Shown here: in pieces, positions 59,558 through 64,000 of the stretch
Numbering within the stretch: the first letter of the stretch is position 1
Layout: every line of letters starts with the position of its first letter
DNA from: Autumnicola patrickiae
GTDB taxonomy: Bacteria > Bacteroidota > Bacteroidia > Flavobacteriales > Flavobacteriaceae
Assembly: GCF_031846525.1 (NCBI RefSeq)
Contig: NZ_JAVRHM010000016.1
Location: 49,635 to 113,634, forward strand
Length of the DNA stretch: 64,000 nucleotides
Direction of reading: 5' to 3'
Made by a program: the position numbers and the translations under genes
The notes under the pieces: model-generated
Told to the model about the DNA's origin: nothing
The model's input: only the letters and a program-made list of their open reading frames with translations
The model's database searches: none

Positions 59558-59797
59558 CTATTTTCGGTTGTTCTCGCGCATCTTTTTCATGTTCTTTTCA
59601 GAGAGCGTGTAGTCTTCCAGTTTTTTTCCTTTCCATCTCACGTAGAGGAAGATAGGCATTAAAATAAAGGCGCTTGCCAAGACGGCAACTCCAATTACAG
59701 CGTCTCCTAAAGGATCATTCCCTTCTGATTTGTAGTAAAAACCTACACCAATGGCGACAAGAATAGCTATTACTAAAATCTTTAAAATCGTGTTCAT
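59558..59797 (-). CDS. Small two-TM membrane protein
   Basis: 79 residues with hydrophobic helices at about 4-22 and 33-52 and a basic cytoplasmic-like tail (KGKKLEDYTLSEKNMKKMRENNRK). No family was recognised. It follows the ClC gene by 3 bp and is probably co-transcribed, perhaps as a small accessory subunit (inference). Confidence 0.6.
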   Translation of the reverse strand: MNTILKILVIAILVAIGVGFYYKSEGNDPLGDAVIGVAVLASAFILMPIFLYVRWKGKKLEDYTLSEKNMKKMRENNRK

Positions 59798-59800
59798 ATG

Positions 59801-61591
59801 TTATACTGTTACTTCAATTAATTTTTGTCTGTAGGCGGTCAAAAGTTTGGACTTGGAGATAAATCCTATATACTTTTCATTTTCAATTACAGGAAGGTTC
59901 CATGCATCACTGTCCTGGAACTTTTTCATAATATCCTTCGTCCTGTCCTTGCTTATATCAATTACTTCCGGCGCTACCTGCATAAGCTCCCTTACCGTAA
60001 TTTCGTCATAGAGTTTTTGATTAAACATTACCGGCCGAATGTCGTCCAGGAGGATGATGCCCATAAAATGACCATTTTCGTCCACAACCGGAAAAAGATT
60101 CCGGGAGGATTTTATTACCCCGTTATGGATAACGTCACCTAAACTCGCCTCAATATCCACTGTTACAAAATTGGTTTCAATAACCCCTCTTATATTCAGC
60201 AAAGTTAATACCATTTGATCTTTATTGTGGGTAATTAATTCCCCGCGGTTTGCAAGATCAAGTGTATACACAGAGTGTGGCTGAAATTGGGAAGTGATCA
60301 TAAAAGAAATTGCGGCCGTGATCATAAGAGGTACAAAAAGTTCGTATCCGCTGGTAAGTTCGGCAATAAGGAAAATAGCTGTTAGTGGTGCGTGCATAAT
60401 CCCCGCCATAAGTCCTGCCATTCCCACCATTGTAAAGTTACTTACAGATAATGGTCTGGCTAGAAATCCTAAATTGTTGATGATAAGTGCAAAACAATGG
60501 CCCATGGCACTTCCCATAAAAAGCACCGGAGCAAAAATTCCGCCAATACCACCCGCGCCAAGTGTAAGGGAAGTCGCCACAATTTTGAAGACAACCAGCC
60601 CTGCAAGTAATGCAATGACCACCCAAATACTATCATTCAGGTTTCCGAATATATTATTCTGAAGGGCGTACATGTAATTTTCCTGAAGTAAATTGTTGAT
60701 TACGTCGTAACCTTCACCATAAAGAGGCGGAATGAAAAATATTAATATTCCTAAAGCAGCTCCTCCAATGAGCAACCTGTAAAAAGGAGATTTTATCCTG
60801 CTGAAGAAATGATTAATCCTGAAATAAATTTTAGTGAAATATATTGAACATAAAGAAGCCAGAACACCCAGAAGAATATAAAAAGGAACCTGGGAAATCT
60901 GAAATTCATCGGAAAGCTGTGAGTGCAAAATAATGTCTGAGCCCGTAAAGAAGTACGTAGTGAGAATAGCCGAAACTGATGCCAGCAATAAGGGAATCAT
61001 GGAAACCAGTGTTAGATCCAGGCTAAAGATTTCTATAGCAAATATAATTGCGGCAATTGGAGCTTTAAAAAGAGCTGACATTGCCCCGGCAGCGGCACAG
61101 CCAATTAGCAAAGTTCGGGAAGCCTGGTTCAGTTTAAAGATGCGGGAAATGTTGGAGCTTATAGATGCTCCGGTTACCACAGTTGGAGCCTCCAGCCCAA
61201 CAGAACCTCCAAACCCCACGGTTAATGGAGCGGTGATAAGAGAAGCATATGTCTGAAAGCGGCGCATAATCCCACTTTTTCTCGAAATAGCGTGCAGGGT
61301 AGTGGGGATACCATTTCCCACTTCTTTTTTAAACCAGAATTTGATAATTATAAGCGTGAGCGCAAGACCAAAAATGGGAAAGATGAAGTAGAAAGCGTTA
61401 TGGTAATTAATAACGAGCTCTCCTTCCAGTAAAGCCTGAATATAATGCGTAAGGTTTTTTATAGTTACAGCAATGAGCCCTGAGATAAATCCAATTAAAG
61501 AACTAAGCACCATCAAAAACTGATGGTGCGTTAAATTTTTGGTTTTCCAGTTTAAAAACCACGGCAACAAATTTTTAACGGATTTTGCCAC
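59801..61591 (-). CDS. ClC-type chloride channel or transporter with CBS domains
   Basis: 596 residues: about ten or more membrane helices with selectivity-filter segments FGGSVGLEAPTVVTGA and LGAGGIGGIFAPVLFMGSA (the GxFxP-type loop). Two cytoplasmic CBS domains follow at about 450-590 (NLFPVVDENGHFMGIILLDDI; WNLPVIENEKYIGFISKSKL). The glutamate in GLEAP corresponds to the gating glutamate. The CBS pair probably binds adenine nucleotides. Whether it is a channel or a proton-coupled antiporter is not settled. Confidence 0.9.
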   Translation of the reverse strand: MAKSVKNLLPWFLNWKTKNLTHHQFLMVLSSLIGFISGLIAVTIKNLTHYIQALLEGELVINYHNAFYFIFPIFGLALTLIIIKFWFKKEVGNGIPTTLHAISRKSGIMRRFQTYASLITAPLTVGFGGSVGLEAPTVVTGASISSNISRIFKLNQASRTLLIGCAAAGAMSALFKAPIAAIIFAIEIFSLDLTLVSMIPLLLASVSAILTTYFFTGSDIILHSQLSDEFQISQVPFYILLGVLASLCSIYFTKIYFRINHFFSRIKSPFYRLLIGGAALGILIFFIPPLYGEGYDVINNLLQENYMYALQNNIFGNLNDSIWVVIALLAGLVVFKIVATSLTLGAGGIGGIFAPVLFMGSAMGHCFALIINNLGFLARPLSVSNFTMVGMAGLMAGIMHAPLTAIFLIAELTSGYELFVPLMITAAISFMITSQFQPHSVYTLDLANRGELITHNKDQMVLTLLNIRGVIETNFVTVDIEASLGDVIHNGVIKSSRNLFPVVDENGHFMGIILLDDIRPVMFNQKLYDEITVRELMQVAPEVIDISKDRTKDIMKKFQDSDAWNLPVIENEKYIGFISKSKLLTAYRQKLIEVTV

Positions 61592-61644
61592 GCAAATTCT
61601 GTTTTAAATTAGGAACAAAAATTCTGCTTAATCCAGGATAGCTC

Positions 61645-63393
61645 TTATAACCTCAGCTTAAGATGTAGTTCTTTTAATTGCTCTTCGTCCAGTTTTGCGG
61701 GAGCATCAATCATAACATCACGACCTGCATTGTTCTTTGGGAAAGCAATAAAATCCCGAATGGTTTCCTGTCCGCCAAGAATAGCCACAAGCCTGTCGAA
61801 GCCAAAAGCTATTCCACCATGGGGCGGAGCGCCGTATTGAAAAGCTTCCATTAAAAAGCCAAACTGTTCTTTTGCTTCTTCCTCTGTAAATCCAAGGTAA
61901 TCAAACATTTTGGACTGCGTCTTTTTATCGTGGATCCTTATGGAACCACCTCCAATTTCGTTTCCGTTAAGGACAAGATCGTAGGCATTTGCCCGTACTT
62001 CTCCGGGATTCGTTTCCAACAACGGAATATCTTCTTTTTTAGGCGAAGTAAAGGGATGGTGCATCGCGTTGTACCTCTGGGTTTCTTCGTCCCATTCTAA
62101 AAGTGGAAAATCCAGAACCCACAGCGGAGCAAATTCATCAGGATTTCGTAAACCCAACTCGTTTCCAAGGTGCATTCTTAAAGCACTTAGTTGCGTTCTG
62201 GTTTTATCTGTGTCGCCGGCCATTACAAGGATAAGATCCCCAGCTTTTGCCCCTGTTTGTTGAGCCCAGCCAAGAAGATCTTCAGAAGAATAGAATTTAT
62301 CTACAGAAGATTTTAAGCTGCCGTCCTCGTTATATTTTACCCAAACAAGTCCGTTTGCACCTACCTGAGGTCGTTTTACCCATTCAATAAGTTTATCAAT
62401 TTCTTTACGGGTGTAAGAAGCAGCTCCGGGAACAGCGATGCCTACTACAAGTTCCTGTTGGTCAAAAACATTGAAGCCTTTGTTTTTTGCAAGTTTATTA
62501 AGATCGGCGAATTCCATTCCAAAGCGGATATCAGGTTTGTCATTTCCGTATTTTGCCATAGCTTCGGCATAAGTCATTCTCGGAAAATCACTAATATCGA
62601 CCCCATTTATTTCTTTGAGCAGGTGCCGGGTAAGTCCTTCAAAAATATTCAGGATATCTTCCTGTTCTACAAAAGCCATTTCGCAATCGATTTGTGTGAA
62701 TTCCGGTTGCCTGTCGGCTCTCAAATCTTCATCACGGAAACATTTTACGATCTGAAAATATTTATCCATTCCGCCTACCATAAGCAGTTGCTTAAAAGTC
62801 TGCGGAGATTGGGGAAGTGCGTAAAACTGACCTTCATTCATTCTGCTTGGCACCACAAAATCCCGTGCCCCTTCAGGAGTGGACTTGATAAGGTATGGTG
62901 TTTCAACTTCAATAAAACCAGCTTGTGAAAGATAATTTCTTACCTGCATCCCGACTTTGTGACGGAATACCAATTTATTTTTTACCGGATTCCTACGGAT
63001 GTCCAGATAACGATATTTCATTCTTAAATCCTCACCTCCGTCTGTTTCTTCTTCAATAGTAAAAGGAGGGGTAAGGGAAGTATTCAGGATATTTAGTTGG
63101 GAGACTAGAATTTCTATTTCGCCGGTTGGAATATTCGGATTTTTTGATTCCCGCTCAATTACTTCCCCGGTAACCTGGATCACGAATTCACGTCCCAGTT
63201 TTCCTGCTTTTTCCATTAGTTCTTTAGAAGAACGTTCTTCATCAAAAATCAATTGGGTTATACCATAGCGATCCCTTAGATCCACCCAAACCATAAAGCC
63301 TTTGTTCCTTATTTTTTGGACCCATCCTGAAAGTTGAACTTCCTGGCCTTTATTTGCTAAGCTTATTTCCCCGCAGGTATGACTTCTGTACAT
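61645..63393 (-). CDS. aspS: Aspartyl-tRNA synthetase
   Basis: The 582-residue class II synthetase has an N-terminal OB-fold anticodon domain (VQLSGWVQKIRNKGF). Motif 2 is FRDEDLRADRQPEFTQID and motif 3 is GIAFGFDRLVAILGG. The bacterial-specific GAD insertion lies in the middle. It charges tRNA-Asp. No gatCAB genes are in the window, so whether it also charges tRNA-Asn cannot be judged. Confidence 0.96.
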   Translation of the reverse strand: MYRSHTCGEISLANKGQEVQLSGWVQKIRNKGFMVWVDLRDRYGITQLIFDEERSSKELMEKAGKLGREFVIQVTGEVIERESKNPNIPTGEIEILVSQLNILNTSLTPPFTIEEETDGGEDLRMKYRYLDIRRNPVKNKLVFRHKVGMQVRNYLSQAGFIEVETPYLIKSTPEGARDFVVPSRMNEGQFYALPQSPQTFKQLLMVGGMDKYFQIVKCFRDEDLRADRQPEFTQIDCEMAFVEQEDILNIFEGLTRHLLKEINGVDISDFPRMTYAEAMAKYGNDKPDIRFGMEFADLNKLAKNKGFNVFDQQELVVGIAVPGAASYTRKEIDKLIEWVKRPQVGANGLVWVKYNEDGSLKSSVDKFYSSEDLLGWAQQTGAKAGDLILVMAGDTDKTRTQLSALRMHLGNELGLRNPDEFAPLWVLDFPLLEWDEETQRYNAMHHPFTSPKKEDIPLLETNPGEVRANAYDLVLNGNEIGGGSIRIHDKKTQSKMFDYLGFTEEEAKEQFGFLMEAFQYGAPPHGGIAFGFDRLVAILGGQETIRDFIAFPKNNAGRDVMIDAPAKLDEEQLKELHLKLRL

Positions 63394-63418
63394 AATATCC
63401 TTAAATTTTAAAGTGGTG

Positions 63419-63426
63419 CAAAAGTA
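63419..63426 (-). promoter_or_regulatory. -7 box (TACTTTTG) of aspS
   Basis: Exact TANNTTTG match 25 bp before the aspS ATG; no -33 TTG at the standard spacing. Confidence 0.5.
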
Positions 63427-63566
63427 ACAAGTTATTGGCGTTTTTAAGTAATTAATAATATATAAAAGTCAAAGGCTTTTCCGCAGATATCTGGAAATGT
63501 AAATCATATAAATGTCTCATTGTAAATATATTGAATCTCCAATGTTAAGTTAAGGTTACGTAATTA

Positions 63567-63597
63567 TTGCTTAATTGTAAATAATATGCTATATTTG
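63567..63597 (+). promoter_or_regulatory. Promoter of the YwqK-like gene
   Basis: TTG (63567-63569), a 20-bp spacer, and TATATTTG (63590-63597), a good match to the Bacteroidota consensus; predicted leader about 22 nt. Confidence 0.7.
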
Positions 63598-63624
63598 TAA
63601 AGTAATCATTAAAAAAGAACTGCG

Positions 63625-63984
63625 ATGAAGAAGATAAAACAAATGATGCTGATAGGCGCATTAGTCGTTAGCAGTGCCGTGATGGCACAAGAGAAGGAGC
63701 CTGTTTTTGAACAACAGGGAGATTTAATTAAAGGAACGTTTTATTATGAAGATGGAAATATTAGACAGGAAGGTACGTACAAGGACGGAGAACTCCATGG
63801 AGAATGGGTTTCTTACAACAAGGAAGGTGAGAAGACAACGATCGGACAATACGAAAGGGGTCAAAAAACTGGTAAATGGTTTTTTTGGACGGAAGATAAT
63901 CTAACAGAAGTAGATTATAAAGACAGCAGAATTTCTTCAGTTAATAGCTGGAAAAGTGAAAGTGGTCTTGTAAGTAGAGATTAG
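63625..63984 (+). CDS. Secreted YwqK/MORN-repeat-like protein
   Basis: 119 residues with a signal peptide (about 1-21). About three MORN/YwqK-like beta-hairpin units follow: GTFYYEDGNIRQEGTYKDGELHGEWVS, EKTTIGQYERGQKTGKWFF and a shorter TEVDYKDSRISS. Homologues are often named toxin-antitoxin YwqK antitoxin, but that name is not supported here because no partner toxin is adjacent. It probably acts in the envelope; function is unknown. Confidence 0.75.
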   Translation: MKKIKQMMLIGALVVSSAVMAQEKEPVFEQQGDLIKGTFYYEDGNIRQEGTYKDGELHGEWVSYNKEGEKTTIGQYERGQKTGKWFFWTEDNLTEVDYKDSRISSVNSWKSESGLVSRD

Positions 63985-64000
63985 TTGTTTTAGAAGATTC

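Noticed and set aside
63625..63984. Antitoxin of a toxin-antitoxin pair
   Set aside because: YwqK-like proteins carry that name in databases, but this one has a signal peptide and no adjacent toxin, so the role is not supported.

Overview
The window is chromosomal DNA of a member of the Bacteroidota, most likely a marine or saline-habitat Flavobacteriaceae. The evidence is a SusC/SusD pair with an FG-GAP/ASPIC lipoprotein, Flavobacteria-type families (DUF3078, DUF3109, HAEPLYIDL-type barrel, short-chain threonine dehydrogenase), promoters of the form TTG-N19/20-TANNTTTG, and low GC. The genus is not determined; a Gramella/Salegentibacter/Zunongwangia-like relative is an inference. No tRNA, rRNA, CRISPR array, intact IS or phage was seen.

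Layout. 1-8.0 kb: a minus-strand SusC/SusD uptake operon followed by a truncated FG-GAP/ASPIC lipoprotein, with a strong terminator between susD and that gene. 8.5-19.5 kb: housekeeping genes (DUF255 lipoprotein, tadA, dxs, DUF3078 protein, dGTPase, class Ia nrdA/nrdB). 19.6-33.3 kb: envelope and stress genes (DUF4412-type protein, DUF3109 protein, MarC, CtpA-type protease, dCMP deaminase, HupE-like and PepSY proteins with an iron-box-like promoter, retropepsin-like protein, a putative envelope pair, ohrR-gpx). 33.5-39.1 kb: accessory genes (HigBA, secreted glycosidase-like protein, aldo/keto reductase, acetyltransferase, TPR protein).

39.1-43.3 kb is the most unusual region. A reverse transcriptase with retron hallmarks (NALPH, QGAPTSP, YADD, VTG) carries a C-terminal extension with an HEPN-like Rx4H motif. 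It is preceded by a candidate msr-msd RNA. Upstream lie two compact single-orientation cassettes, each closed by a ~130-bp attC-like site with RYYYAAC and GTTRRRY boxes. The box pairing follows the rule for integron cassettes, but no integrase is present in the window.

43.6-50.1 kb: a short SSB, a DEAD-like half-helicase, an outer-membrane barrel, a vWA lipoprotein, a GH9 glucanase and a histone-deacetylase-like hydrolase. 50.1-50.9 kb: three ~87-bp palindromic units flank a larger unit that has the same ends but contains a GIY-YIG nuclease gene, as if autonomous and non-autonomous forms of one element. 50.9-64 kb: metG, a YraN protein, an M13 peptidase, a threonine dehydrogenase, a cold-shock protein, a ClC channel, aspS and a YwqK-like protein.

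Across 15.9-59.2 kb, eleven copies of a ~25-bp sequence with core AAAATGGCAATTATCG lie almost entirely between genes, in both orientations. They form an unexplained dispersed repeat family.
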